Shown: positions 22,446-34,500, numbered from the stretch's first letter. The stretch is 64,000 nucleotides of DNA from Strongylocentrotus droebachiensis (GCA_035222895.1 JAVYIG010000888.1:248001-312000), one strand, 5' to 3'. Notes: a model not told the origin generated them from the sequence alone. Numbers and translations are program-made.

Positions 22446-23270
22446 CTTTAATTTGTGAATAATTGTCACGAGGGACCACATATGAAAACATTTCCATGAT
22501 AAATATCATATTTAAAAAAAACTACCATGGACGTTATTAATGTACGGCACATAGCAAAGAAAACAGTCATGTAAAAACATCTACAAATAGGGGTTTCCCC
22601 TCATTTACAATCAATGAATGCAAACAATCATATTCCCAGTCAAACTATGCAGCAATAACTTTCACCACAATGTTTATTTGGAATAAAAAGTCAGAGGGCA
22701 TTGTATTCTTGATGTAGGGCAGGTTCATTTGAACTGAACGCAATTCGAAGACGGATCATTCCACCTTCAAACTGGATTTTTATTTAAATACTTCAGAACC
22801 CTCACTAAAGGTCAAGATTCTTTCCTAGATCTAAAAAAAACTCAAAACGACCATTCTCCTGGAGAAATCCTCTTGATTTTAAAGCAATCAGCGAAAATAC
22901 TGCCTCCATCTTTTCTCAGACTCTGATGGTAGATTTGATGGACTTATGTTGGCTTGCTAATAGCCTAACCTTTGAATCGGGATTCCCTCTTCAACTTTTA
23001 GAGGACTTATCTTTCCATTACGCATACACTTCATAAAATAAATGGTTGATTTCTTCTTCCTGTCTTTGATTGTTTTCTTTATATGAACAAATAATATTCA
23101 TCACTCTTTTTATTTTAAATTTTCAATCACACATGTTTTTTTAAATAATAAAGTGTTGATTGGTGAAATGGCTCAAATGTTTAGGATTGTATTAACCAAA
23201 CAGATTTGGCAGTATAAAAAACAACAAGGAGAGTGTTTCTTATATCCTAACAAATGGACAACTCAACTAG
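22446..23270. other. No gene seen
   Basis: AT-rich unique DNA without supported features. Confidence 0.5.
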
Positions 23271-23466
23271 TACAGTAAGATCTGCTTTAACATCCACCTG
23301 TATACAAAGACCACCTGTCTTCAAAGCCCACATTGTTTGTTTCCCTTGAAAATGGTTTCTCATTGAAACATGTACTAAATGAACCTGTTCATAAAGACCA
23401 TCTGCCTATAAAGGCCTTTTTTTTATTGGTCTCCCTTGGGTGGTCTTTATAGACAGGTTTCACCAT
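23271..23466. mobile_element. MITE, ACAGTCAAACCTGT family, copy 1
   Basis: A degenerate copy. The left end starts TACAGTAAGATCTGC; the body has AAAGACCACCTGTCT and TTTGTTTCCCTTGAAAATG; the right end is TTATAGACAGGTTTCACC. Compare 29573-29755, which keeps both ends. Confidence 0.65.
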
Positions 23467-23493
23467 ATATAACCATATGATAGATGTAACCAA

Positions 23494-23940
23494 TATACCA
23501 TCTGATCAGAGCCAGAAGGGCATTAACTCTATGATGTTGCGAAAAGAGAAAAGTTGCTTCTAAACAAAGTCTCCTTAGAGAAATTACAAAAAGAATGGAA
23601 AGTAAATCAAACATAAAGATAACCAGAAAGCTTTACCCAAAGAACTGTTGGGTGTTATTTAAGAAAAGAAAAGAAAAAAAAAAGAGAGGGAAACAAACTA
23701 TCAGTATAATTTGTATGTTAATTATGATTCAATTGCTTTGCAAAGCAAAACTTAATTTCAATTCTTTGTTATGACAATAATAATGTTTTTGCGATTATGT
23801 AAATTTGATTTGTAGTATTGTATCTTTGAATGTAACCATGTATATATTACCAACAAATCCTCTGATGAGGCAAAGAGAAAAATAAAAACTCTATGATGTA
23901 GTTCATGAATAAGGATCCTTCTGGCGCCAAACAGACAATA
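23494..23940. repeat. Hairpin element split by a retroposon-like insertion
   Basis: Left part 23494-23537 (TCAGAGCCAGAAGGGCATTA) and right part 23900-23940 (ATCCTTCTGGCGCCAAACAG) are the two arms of the hairpin family. They are separated by the insert at 23538-23886. Removing the insert and one 13-bp duplication leaves 85 bp, the normal size of this element. Confidence 0.8.
23538..23886 (+). mobile_element. LINE/SINE-like insertion with 13-bp target-site duplication
   Basis: Flanked by AACTCTATGATGT at 23525-23537 and again at 23887-23899. The 349-bp insert ends in GAGAAAAATAAA, an A-rich 3' end next to the duplication, as expected for target-primed reverse transcription in plus orientation. 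No coding motif is visible; it is probably a 5'-truncated LINE 3' end or a SINE. Confidence 0.75.
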
Positions 23941-26060
23941 CCATTAAATTTATTCTGTCATTAATCAAAAGTTCAAAATCTTGCTTTTCTTCAGGACACA
24001 GTAAAACAATATTTAGAGAAGCATCATGTTAAAATGATGACTTATTATTTAGATTTAAACTTCATAGGAATATTATGTCCCTTTTCCTCTCAATTCGAAA
24101 ATACAATACTGAAGAAAGTCCTTTAGTTAGATAGCATATATCTGTGGGATTAGATTAAGCCCTGAACTTTCATACAGCATGAACATTTACAGTGCCGCTT
24201 ACAGAATAATACCTTGGTGTGAATTTATTTTTAAAAATACATTAATCCAGACAAATATTGGTCGAAGGTGAACCCTGTTTTGGCTATCCATACCTGGCCC
24301 TACCCATATTTTGTGGTCAAGCAAAAAAATTAGTCGCTTCCTCTTTGATTAGCAAAACTTGGATTATTATCAATTGGGGAGGGTTTTTTCTTTAAATCCA
24401 TGGCTTTATCGAAAACCTTGATTTGGGAAGAGAACACACATGACAAATAGGGCTTGTACATATGTGTGAGGGTAAGAATTGTTTAATGTATACTTTATGA
24501 TGCTTATTTATGTGAATGCAATTCATTTGAGGGGAAGGTTATAATATATTTAGGTTTTAAAATAAACTTGCCTTTTGGGGAACAGGCCAACTGGGACAAA
24601 AGGGGGCTTATACATATGTCTGAAGGTATGAATATTATTTAACTTTGTACATTTAAAAGGTTAGAACAAAGATATTCATCAAACTTTGAATTGCCTTTGA
24701 TTGCATTTTTGCAGTATAATAAAAGGTTATAAAAAGTAAAAAATTGTGTAATATTTTATTGTTATAATCATGTCATGGCAAGTCATGAAATAGTGCATGT
24801 ATTGATCTCTTGTGAAAATGATTACATTGATAATTAATAAAGGATCCCTGTGGAAGGGGAAAATTAAAAAGAACAAAACAAACAAACAAGGTTGATTATC
24901 ATTGTAATCTATTACTACATACACCTACCGTACATATCCAAAGTAATCTTGAACATGAACGACCTTGCCTTCATCTTATTGACTTTGATTTCTTCTCAAT
25001 CTAAGTCCTTGGCCCTTTCAATGAAATAGGTGGTTCAAACCCACCCAAATTGTGATAGGAGACAAAGAAAGGCTTCTTTCTAAAAATAACTTAATGAGTT
25101 ATGAAGTTCAAATATGTGATAAATATTATCTGTAATTTTGTATAAAAAGTACAAATCAAAAAGGGCAATGGCTGAAAACATTAACTTCATGTGATATAAT
25201 TGTGAACAATTGGCAGTAGAATAAAAGTTAAGAAAACAAGTTATGTGGAGGAAAAGGACTTGAAAAAATAGTCTCCATCATTCCTTCATATTTATTATAA
25301 TTTTGTGTTTAATTGTATATACATCTGGTGCTGCTAGAGGGTAGGGAAGTGACCTTACGTGACCCGTCAGGACCTTATGCCCTGATAATGGCTGCAGGAT
25401 GTCTATTCTGGCAATCGTTAAGTTCTAATGTGGTGTAATCTACATGCCTATTAAACTGTAACATTAAATGACATTAAGGAAATTGGAAAGCTTAATCACG
25501 AGTTTTGGATGCTCACAAAAAGGAGTCCATGATTATGTTTACACAATAATTTGATAAAATGATAAAAAATGTGTAATATTCTTACTGTATACATGTTCTT
25601 CTTATTTACTAAATAATTTCAATAAAATTGCTGATAAAAAGGGTCTAAAACAAATTTACAAAAATGAGAACTATTTCAATCCTATTTCTTTTTTAAACTG
25701 AATTCATATATATATATATACTCCTATTTCTTTGGAAATTATAACTACAGATAAAGTAGTGGATGATTCATAATTTGATATTCAATTCATAATAATTGAG
25801 GGTTCCTTCCCTTATCATTTTCAGTTAACAAATAACATCCTTAGTTTACTTTACAAAATGATTCACTTTGAAAACAAAAATGAACAATTCAATTTTTTAA
25901 TTGTTTAATGAGTACATGAGAACATGAACCCACTGAAAGAAGTTATTCAATTAATTATAATTGTCCTTACATAAAATAGATTGCTAATGTAATTCATTGA
26001 TGCAAATAAAAGAAGAAACCTATGTCATTTGCCTGCAGGATGCATTTCTATCATCTTTTT
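23941..26060. other. No gene; one small direct duplication
   Basis: 24443-24492 and 24595-24648 share GACAAA-GGGCTT-TACATATGT and following bases. Otherwise AT-rich DNA with no exon supported. Confidence 0.5.
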
Positions 26061-26376
26061 AGGCCTGTCTTGCCAAATATCCCGCTATTTGAACTATCCC
26101 GATCGCAAACTATCCAGCTAATTTGCGTCTTCATCAGCCCAAAGTTGCAATTAGCGGGATATTTGGTCGGGATTGTCATCCCAAGATATCTTGGGATAGT
26201 TTGAAAATATCCAACTATTGTCCGGTGCGTCCTCACCAGGCCGAAGACTCGCACTATGCACGAACGCTGAGCAAAATATCTCGAGCTAATGAAGACGCGA
26301 TTTGTAACTTCTGGATTATTTCCCAAATCAGAAATAGCAGGCTATTTGGCAATCTTGAGATGATGAAGACGTGCCT
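26061..26376. mobile_element. MITE, AGGCCTGTCC family, copy 3
   Basis: Starts AGGCCTGTCTTGCCAAATAT and ends GATGATGAAGACGTGCCT. The interior repeats ATCCCGCTATTT, AATTTGCGTCTTCATCAG and GGGATATTTGG motifs in both orientations, as in copies 1 and 2. The left end lacks the CTCATCAG block present in the others. Overlapping short frames on both strands are artefacts of its palindromic structure. Confidence 0.75.
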
Positions 26377-27344
26377 ATTGTCATGAGCATAATCAAAACA
26401 AGGTGGATAACTTCACAGAGAGATACGCAGTTAAATGGAAGGGAAATATCATTATTCATCCCATCAGAGATATTTTATCCTGCCAAATGGCATCCAAATC
26501 AATCTTGACTCATCAAAATGATGACAGGTAATAACGATAAATTGTGGATACAATTGCCAAAATTTGATTTATTACGAACAATTTTCTCTTCAAACTTGGC
26601 ATTTCATTTTGGTCAAGGGATAAGGAGAAAGCTTGACAATTAAATGACAAATTGATTTTGAAAAATCAGGATGGAAAACCAATTAAACCATGCATTTATT
26701 TAAAACAGGTTGATTCCATCTGACCTCGTTTCAGTGAGAAGAGGGAAGAACCCGATCCATGACACAAATATATATTAAATTATCCAACTGTCAAATACAT
26801 GAAGATTGTTTTTGATATGGTCACCCCAAAAAAAAAAATCTAGGTCAATCAAAATAGCCAAACAGACTATCGTGTCATTTCAATAACCTCTTGCATAATC
26901 CACAAATAATTGCTATATTCGATGAAAAAAGTTGTTGTCTTTTTGGTTCTTTCTTAGTTGTTGTTGTTTTACTCTTATTCTTTAATTGATACAATCTCCT
27001 GCAGAATATTATTTTCCTTTAAAAAACTTATTTTCAGAAAACCTGATCCAAAATAATAGATTTTGTCCACAAAATGTGTGGGAAGCAAATACAAGAAAAT
27101 TGACAATCAAATTTAAAGTTCGCCCACATACTTGATAAATATATATTTTTATCTGGCTTTATCTGACAGAGTCATTCTTTTTTTTTGTGAATGTGGTTCA
27201 GAAGTCCTTTTGATTTTAAGTCTCCAGAATGTTTTGCATCAGAAGAATAAATTAAGTTATTCAAAGGACAAAGGGCATACCAATTCATTCAAAATAAAAA
27301 TTGAAATAATTTGAAGGTTCAATCGGAACATCTCTGTGTAGGTT
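26377..27344. other. No gene seen
   Basis: AT-rich DNA with no supported features. Confidence 0.5.
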
Positions 27345-27463
27345 TACAGTCAAATATGTAACAGTTGTCACCTCTATTCAATGGGCACCTGTCTATAGTG
27401 TCCATGAAAATTGACCATTGTTTGATTTCCTTGGATGTCCTTTATAGACAGGTCTAGGTGTAC
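27345..27463. mobile_element. MITE, ACAGTCAAACCTGT family, copy 2 (short)
   Basis: The left end is TACAGTCAAATATGTAAC; the body has GGGCACCTGTCTATAGTGTC and GATTTCCTTGGATGTCC; the right end is TTATAGACAGGTCTAGG. About 119 bp, shorter than 29573-29755, so internally deleted. Confidence 0.65.
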
Positions 27464-28768
27464 TTTTGTACCACGATTCTTTACCTAAGCGACTGCAGAC
27501 AGCCTATTGTCTTCACTTTAAAGTAAATTTGCTCAACTTGTTGAGGAAAGCTTGGATCTCCCAAAGGAAATTACCTGCCAAGGGAAATTTATGAGCTTGA
27601 CTGGAAGGAAACATGATAGAGAGAGACGGCTTTTCTCCAGCTAAATTTTAATTTTCGGTGCTTGAAAAGTGTTCAAGCAAGGAGACGTAGACTTGCCTTG
27701 TTTTTGTTCTTATTATGAGTTTTATTTCCAACATATCAACCATATAACAGCTTGTAGAACAAGTTAGGCGACTTTCAATTTGAGTGTGGGATAAGCATCC
27801 AAAGAAAGGGTAGCCCTGTTGACAATTTTTTCTTCTTTTTTTTGGCTGCTATTTGCCATCAAATCAAGATCAAATATGGAGGAATTCTCTGTGGAATTTG
27901 GGGAAGGAGAAGGAGGAGTTTGAGATGTGGGTCAAGGAAAGTTATAGGTCACAATGATGGGATGCATCTCAAAATGAAGAAGAATCATGCATCACCATGG
28001 AGGTAATGAAGAGAAAGCAAGAGACAAGACAAGAGAAGAGAAAATAAGATGATGAAGAATAAAAGCTTTACCTTCCTGCCAAGTTTCCTTCCTTTCCCTT
28101 TTTTCCCTCTTTTTCTCCCACTTCTCACTAATTTTCTGCCATTAAATTTGTTCTAGAACTGTAGTCAAACTTCTACTGCTACCAATGAGGGTTGCCTATA
28201 AGCAAGTTACCTGCATCTACATGACTTTTGTATGAAACTTATAGTAGCAGTAGTAATAGTAGCATCATAGTTCTCCTGACGTTCTATTGTGCAATTGAGT
28301 AATCGGCTAAATTTTATGTTAATTTGTAACTAATCCTATCATCAAAACTTCTTTCAGACTCATTCAGTTTTGAGAATAGAACCCCAAAATATGTGGTCTT
28401 TTTTAGACCTACATGTACGCTATTCTCCCTATATGTAAACAGATTCTTACTTCCTTAAAATAGTGGCTCATCTCTGTATAAACCAGGTTTGTCCTCAAAT
28501 GTCCAGGCAGACCCCCTGCAGCTCTTGTCCCCTTTAAACAGGTTTAAATAATGGGTTATTTCCCCCCTTCTGTCCTCCTCATTCTTCAGACTTAACCCCC
28601 TGCTTCCTCTTCAATCTATTTCCCACTGACATGCCTTACATGAGACACCGGGAAGGGAAGATGATTTCTTTTAAACCAATTTCACATTTACAATTGGGTC
28701 TGGATCGAGTCGAAAGCAGATACTTACTGACTCGATCTCTAGGGGGGGGGGGGGGGGTCATGCTACCA
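27464..28768. other. No gene; 16-base G run
   Basis: Unique AT-rich DNA. A run of 16 G lies at 28742-28757. No exon supported. Confidence 0.5.
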
Positions 28769-29330
28769 AGTCCAGACTTGACCCTCCTCAGCAGTGAATA
28801 TATAAGGGGCATATGATTTTCATGCATGTCGAGGTTGGCCTGAAGCTCCTTAACACTTAAAGAGATAGCATTGGAACCAAACTAAGTCCAGACTTGACCC
28901 TCTATAGGGCAGTGAATATGAAAGGGGCATAAGATGTCCTGCCTGTCCACAGGTTTGCCTGAAGCTCTTTACTCTTCACATAAGCTTTATGGCCCAGACT
29001 AAGTCCAGACTAAGTCAAGACTTGACCCTCTTTAGCAGTAAATATGAAAGGGGCATAAGATGTACTGCATGTCTACTGGTCTGCCTCAAGCCCCCTTGAC
29101 CATTTACTTCCCTCCTGATGCCCAGTTTCCTTAATAATGATATGTCCAGTCTCATGGGGATTAAAGTCCATTCTCAAGAGGACTATGTCCAGTCTTAACA
29201 TCATCTGTCAAGAACCAGACTGTGTATTGACAACTTATGAATGTAATGCAAAGCATTGGTATAAATAGCAGACTAAGTCTAGACTTGACCCTCTTAAGCA
29301 ATGATTATGAAAGGGCCAAAAGTTGGTCTT
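28769..29330 (+). repeat. Degenerate tandem repeat, about 115-130-bp unit
   Basis: AAGTC-AGACTTGACCCTC begins units at 28769, 28884, 29012 and 29275. Each is followed by AGCAGTGAATATGAAAGGGGC-like sequence and, in the first three, GCCTGAAGCTC. The last interval is about twice the unit length, so one unit has decayed. Confidence 0.8.
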
Positions 29331-29572
29331 CTTTTTCTAAAACTTTAAATACACATCAAGGGCTGATTACTTATCATCACCAACAGCAACCACAGAATGG
29401 GCCGATGTAGAAAGTGTATCAGCGTTGGTGTGGTTAAGTGATTTATGCGTATAATTATGATGATGATCATCATCATCATCAACATCATCTTCATTATCAA
29501 CAGAACCATCATTGTCATTGACATCTTTGCATTACCATGATGTAGATATCACAGTATATGACTTTGAAAGAA

Positions 29573-29755
29573 TACAGTCAAACCTGTCGTAGTGGCCACC
29601 TCTCTATAAAGACCACCTGTCTATAGTGGCCATGTATTTTGTATCCCTCAAAGAGAGAAAGGTGTGGTGTAGAACCTGTCTAGAAAGTCCACCTGTCTAC
29701 AGTGGCCACTTTATCTGTTTCCCTTGGGCGACCTTAATATACAGGTTTGACTGCA
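29573..29755. mobile_element. MITE, ACAGTCAAACCTGT family, copy 3 (complete ends)
   Basis: Left end TACAGTCAAACCTGTCG and right end ATACAGGTTTGACTGCA form an inverted repeat of about 14 bp. The body holds repeated TCTATAGTGGCCA / CTACAGTGGCCA and TCCCTTGGGCGACC. It is the reference copy for 23271, 27345 and 43495. A TA target duplication is possible. Confidence 0.8.
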
Positions 29756-30049
29756 CTACTTTCAGGTACCATGCAGTCCAGTTCATACACAATTCCTGAT
29801 TACATACAGCAGCCTAAAACACTTCCTCCTTGGCTATCAAGTTCCTTGTATTCTTAAGAAAACATTAATCCCTAGCTTATGAAAGCACTTGATGATGGTT
29901 TGATGAGGCCCAAAATCCCTACACATTTTATAAGTATGACGTACACGGATCAGTTCATAAAATATTGACAATGTAATGACGTATATTCGCAGTGAAGGTG
30001 GAAAAAAAAAGGGAGTCAAATTCTTGCAAATGAGGTAAAGAGGTTCAAC

Positions 30050-30137
30050 ATATTATCAGATCAGGGGCAGACGGGATTAACTCAGATCTTAACATGGATT
30101 TTAATGGCGTCCTTCTGTCTCTCGGGGGTTGATATTG
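30050..30137. repeat. Hairpin element, TATTGTCTGCTGAGAGCC family
   Basis: A diverged copy. The left arm contains ATCAGGGGCAGACGGGATTA and the right arm AATGGCGTCCTTCTGTCTCT, in inverted orientation around a short loop. Confidence 0.6.
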
Positions 30138-30485
30138 CAATTTATTTCAACATTTTTGCATCTTTCCTTTTTTTTATAGTATTGTCTTGAGTAAAATGTT
30201 GTAAATGTCTTCATGGATGTTCTAGCAAATCTGCGCGAGGAAAAAGCAAGACAAAGACGAAGCGCTTACCAAGACGGTTCATGATGGAGACAAAATTGGT
30301 GACATTACGCTTGTCCCTCACAATATGTCAGCCACTTCATTTTAATAGAAATCTTTTCAGCCACCTAAGGACGATCTATCCCTTATACCTGGCTGGATCC
30401 CTTCCTCGCCTCGCTAGTAGTCTTGTCGATCTATCTTTCTTTAGTGTGTCTTTCCTGTTTCTTCTCTATACTGCTAGTACCTCTC
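30138..30485. other. No gene defended
   Basis: A minus-strand stretch around 30330-30275 (HIVRDKRNVTNFVSIMNRL, donor CTTG/GTAAGC) reads like protein, but I cannot find a proper acceptor. See the rejected list. Confidence 0.35.
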
Positions 30486-30487
30486 GC

Positions 30488-30541
<54 letters not shown>

Positions 30542-30910
30542 ATTTTCTTTATCTTTCTGCTTTCATTCCCCTTCTCTCTTCATCTCTCCTCCTCTTTCTT
30601 TTGTCTTCCCCTTTTTCCCTCATCTCCATGTTTTCCTCCAGCTCTCCCCGTATGTCTCTACCCTATCATTCTCTATCCCTCCTTTCACCTCTCTCTCTCC
30701 CCCTCTTTGCCTCTCTCCTCCGCCTCTCTCCTCCCGCCCTCTCCTCCGCCCCATTCTCTCTCACACACACACACTCTCTCTCTCTCTCTCTCTCTCTCAC
30801 TCTTATGTTTCTCTCTGTTTCTCTTTCACTCTCTTTCTCTTCTTCTGTTTCTTCTCCTCTCTCCGTCTTTGGTATTCCCCGGCTGTCTTCCCCTTTTCCC
30901 ACCCCCTCCC
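30486..30910 (+). repeat. Long (CT)n-rich tract
   Basis: More than 400 bp of CT-rich DNA with several pure CT runs and a CACACACA stretch. The long Ser/Leu/Pro-rich frames (up to about 294 codons on the plus strand) are repeat artefacts. Confidence 0.9.
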
Positions 30911-31474
30911 ACATCACTTCATCACTTATTTCATGGTTGGACATCTCTAATCTCTCCCTCTGCATCCTTCCTTCTAAACTTCTCCTTTTTTCTACAAAGT
31001 AGCACTCTTTTTATCAGGAGTTATCTCTTTCCTAACCTCTTTACAAGCCTAGTTTCACATTTAAACTCAATTGAAGTGTGCCAATCACCCGATGAAAGTC
31101 ATTTCCGTACAGCTAGAATGCATAAAATCAACTTTAAAAAACCTTACCTGCAATTTACAAGCTGACAGTTAAAGAGCAAGAAGAAAATTAATAAGGGATA
31201 ACATAAAACAGTGTGTACAAAACCCAACTCCATCTTGGGTTCTGTGTGCACACCTATATCCAAACTGCAATATTTGCAGAAGTAATATTTGAAGCTCATA
31301 TTTTGAATACAGTATAGGAACATGGATCACCTCACCTCAAGAGCACAATATGTTTTGGTGATTGGTTTATTTTGATATGCAAAAATGTCACTATTTGTAG
31401 TAAATGAAAACAAACTTATATTTCTTCCAATTAATTACTTCAAACTAAATTAGAGTTTAAGAAAAGCTTTTATT
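30911..31474. other. No gene seen
   Basis: On the minus strand near 31180-31145 a pyrimidine tract with two nearby CAG sites and a GTAAGG could bound a 14-nt microexon, which is too little to call. Otherwise AT-rich DNA. Confidence 0.4.
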
Positions 31475-31585
31475 CTTACCTGGTTATAAAAACACCCATC
31501 AAGAGAGAACGCATCAGCGAGAATAATATGCAAAAGAAAGTGAAAAGAAAGATATATTGGTTATAAAGGGTAACAAAACAATGAC
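31475..31585 (-). repeat. Member of a diverged repeat pair carrying a splice-donor-like end
   Basis: Similar to 52583-52690 over about 105 bp on the minus strand. Both have CCCTTTAT-ACCAA, a pyrimidine-rich block, then GATGC-TTC-T-TTGATG and finally AACCAG/GTAAGA. In one frame both can be read as protein (ADAFSLDGCFYNQ here, DDAFLLDDVPQNQ there), but neither has an acceptor AG. A dispersed repeat is the simpler reading. Confidence 0.45.
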
Positions 31586-32953
31586 ATAATTCTGATTCCA
31601 TGTATTATAGTTGCACAATTGGCATGTATGGAAAGGTTTTGTCAACAATAAATAATATTGACGATAGTAATGTAAATATCTTGGTAAAATATGAAACACA
31701 GATTGGTTCATCTCGACGAAGTTTGTAAAATCCGATACACATGATCTTCAATCATTCCTGATATACGATAACTATACAAACTGCTATCCATGTATAACGT
31801 GGAATCAGTCCATTCATATTTAACCCATTAATTACTGAACCCAAGGACTTCGGTTTCAGAACCTAATGAAAATACATGACAGTGAAAATTAACCGGTTAA
31901 CATAGCAAGAGCTGAACTTATGACATTAATCAATCTTTCAAATAACAGATTAACTAAAGATGAACAGGATACATATAACTTTCAAGTTTTCAAGGCTATT
32001 GCGTCATCCTCTTTCATTTGCTTTTGAAATATGGATGAGCTGGAATGCGACGGAGACAGAGATTGGAAGATGGGTCGAAAGGGACCAGCTTGGCAGAGGT
32101 TGCCAGATTCTGGAACGCATCAAAAGATGGAGTAATGATCGTTAAGCTTTGCTTTCTACTCATATATAAGTCATCTGTGACAGGCTGAAAAGTGATGGGT
32201 GGGAGTAGTCTATATTTCTCAGACCTTATTTGATTTATTACTGCAAGATCTTCCATGTCAAACATTAAAAATCAGGGAAAGAAAATTCAGGAACACTAAA
32301 AAAAAAGTACCAAAAAAAATTTGTGGTCATATTTTTCATAGGCTGCTGGTATATACATCTTCAGAAACCATTTTTCTGTTTCATGATAACAGTCTTTTGT
32401 CAGTGAAATATATATTAAATATCAATTAATCATTTTACTTTAGTTCTATAATTGAAACCACAGTTATTCATTCAAGCACTTTCTAGTCTTATAGCTTTAT
32501 GTTGATATTAACTTTGATTAATGTGAGTACAGTCATAAAAAGATAAGTTTGAATTGAGAGTGCAATGAGTTAAATTTTCATTTTCAATTTGCTCCTTTTG
32601 AGTTCCTCCACAATGAATGGGCTTGTGAGACAGAGGTCTGAAAAACAAGACTACGGGGGTACCTGGAATCTATTGGAGCAGAAGTCATTAAGGTTTACTA
32701 ATTGACTTTAAGCATCTGTTGAGATTAATGTGGCCATAATAAAGAAGGACTGTTTTATTAATGGACATAATGGCATCCTCCCCCTCCAGGAATCCAATGT
32801 GTTCCTAATCTGCCAAGATCATTCAATGTTCCAAACTTTATCTCCATCCTTCCCTCCTTCCTTCCATCCGTGTTCGTTCCTACCCCTTGGCTTTTTCGCT
32901 CTCAACTAAATCCTGCCCACCCCCCCTTTCCCTTGATTATACAGAGTAAACTA
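31586..32953. other. No gene seen
   Basis: Unique AT-rich DNA. 32590-32800 is somewhat richer in TAAT/ATTA motifs within otherwise mixed sequence and could be a conserved noncoding element; this is speculative. Confidence 0.4.
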
Positions 32954-33023
32954 TATTGTCTGATATAAGGGTGTTAAACCTGCATTAAAGTATATGAGTG
33001 AACGCCTTTCTGGCTCTAAACAG
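32954..33023. repeat. Hairpin element, TATTGTCTGCTGAGAGCC family
   Basis: The left arm is TATTGTCTGATATAAGGGTG; the right arm is CGCCTTTCTGGCTCTAAACAG shortened at its end. Inverted and spaced as in other copies. Confidence 0.65.
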
Positions 33024-33059
33024 AGTTAACAGACCTTATGATATTTCATACAAAGTCAC

Positions 33060-33150
33060 AATTACTTGCTCTCTCTCACTCTATCTATTTCCCTCTTGCT
33101 CTCTCTCTCTCTCTCCATCTATCTCTCTCTCTTTCTCTCACCCTTCCTTC
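33060..33150 (+). repeat. (CT)n / (CTAT)n tract
   Basis: A short CT-rich microsatellite with CTATCTCT interruptions, close to the TTAA-flanked element at 33266. Confidence 0.8.
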
Positions 33151-33265
33151 CTCTGAGACTGAAGTCTTTTCTCCATTCTAGTCTCCCCCGTCATTTTCCT
33201 TTAATAATCATCCACCATTTTTTTCTGAATTCCTATTTTAATACCACTTTCACACTAGACTAAAT

Positions 33266-33664
33266 TTAAAGGTAAAGACCAGTATTGGAAACGCACCAAT
33301 TTCAAAAAATGAAATGGAAGCTCTTTATTACCAATCATGTGAAAGAATATGTTTTGACTAATACATGATGATAACAATTTTGCCGGGAAACCGCCTACTA
33401 ATTGATATATTTTGTAAATTAGTTTATCTATTGAACTGTGAGAGATAAACGCACGTGTCGCGCACGTGTGCGTAGTCCCATATGCATCTTTCTGTGTACA
33501 GTGCGTGTAACTTTATGAAGACTGGGCCAAATTTCTTATCATTTTGATGATTCCACAACCTTGCAGTACACACCAATACTTTGCTAGATGATCCTTTTCT
33601 GATCGATTCCACAACATTTCTTTCACAATGTAATCGCATGACCATAACTGGTCTTTATCTTTAA
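33266..33664. mobile_element. TTAA-flanked MITE, family A, copy 1
   Basis: TTAA at 33266-33269 and at 33661-33664 flank a 391-bp body. The body starts AGGTAAAGACCAGTATTGG and ends CCATAACTGGTCTTTATCT, an imperfect inverted repeat of about 20 bp. It shares CTTTCTGTGTACAGTGC, TTGCAGT-CACACCAATACTT and TTTCTTTCACAATG with 48328-48714. TTAA duplication is the hallmark of piggyBac-type transposition (established). Assigning this noncoding element to that superfamily is inference. Confidence 0.78.
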
Positions 33665-34424
33665 AGAAAGATTAAATTGAAAACACCAACTTGTTCCTAT
33701 TCTTTTGCTCAGTATCAAAATGTATCTTTCTTCTTGACTTCGTCGTTTATAGGATGTAATTTTTTTCACATGCTCATGCACGTTTCCTATCACAAATCAT
33801 CATATACAGCCATGAAGTGCCTATCACTTTACAAAATATGCTCATTTTCAAGATGATACATTTATCTACGGTAATACTTAACTTGCAAGTCAATAGAATA
33901 TACCTTTGCAACGATCAAAGGCATATAACCTTTAAGATCGCAACTAGAGAACCTCTTCACATGCAAGTTTAATTACCGCAGACCTCTACATCTCTCCCTT
34001 ATCTAATCAAGTCCCTTTCATTAGGCGGTCATTCTTCATTTGGTCAGCCGATGTGTGTGACTACTTGGCCTTGCCGGCCCCCAATTGCATCATGGGTAAT
34101 TAGATTGTCGAAAGGAAATGTTCTTCTTCAGGGAGGCAACCGTGGATAGTCAATGAGAAAAGCTATTTTTGTCTATTCAACAGCATGAAGCCTTTGCTGT
34201 TTGGTATATGGTTTGTACTTGTAGTGTTTCGGTAAAATACTTTCCAGTAGGCCTATTTGGAAAATACAGTATCTTGCAGTATGCTTTTACAAAATACCAA
34301 ATATAAATAAAATACCAAATATAAATTCCCAGGAGGGGGGTTGCTAATGTATCATATTGTAGTGGTGGAAACGTATTTTGTGCAAAATGTATCACAGCAT
34401 ATAAGCCTACATCAATTGTCATCC
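33665..34424. other. No gene; possible conserved noncoding block
   Basis: 33,990-34,125 is less AT-rich and contains GGCCTTGCCGGCCCCCAATT and GGGTAATTAGATTG; it could be a regulatory element (speculative). No exon supported. Confidence 0.35.
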
Positions 34425-34492
34425 CTTGACAGCCAAAAGGGTCTAACTCATATTGTTACACAAGGGACTAACGCTTTCTGGCTCTCAACACA
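34425..34492. repeat. Hairpin element, TATTGTCTGCTGAGAGCC family (tandem pair, first)
   Basis: Left arm GACAGCCAAAAGGGTCTAAC and right arm GACTAACGCTTTCTGGCTCT are inverted copies around a loop of about 20 nt. Confidence 0.75.
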
Positions 34493-34500
34493 GATGTCAT

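Noticed and set aside
26051-26386. Overlapping 87-91-codon frames on both strands.
   Set aside because: They coincide with MITE copy 3; inverted repeats often stay open on both strands.
30275-30335. Minus-strand stretch HIVRDKRNVTNFVSIMNRL ending in a CTTG/GTAAGC donor, resembling the segment N-terminal to DMPK/citron-type kinase domains.
   Set aside because: No pyrimidine-rich acceptor upstream, an in-frame stop 19 codons before the donor, and no neighbouring exon found. Resemblance is short and may be chance.
30281-31165. 294-codon plus-strand frame, the second longest in the window.
   Set aside because: Made of translated (CT)n; Ser/Leu/Pro low complexity with competing frames.
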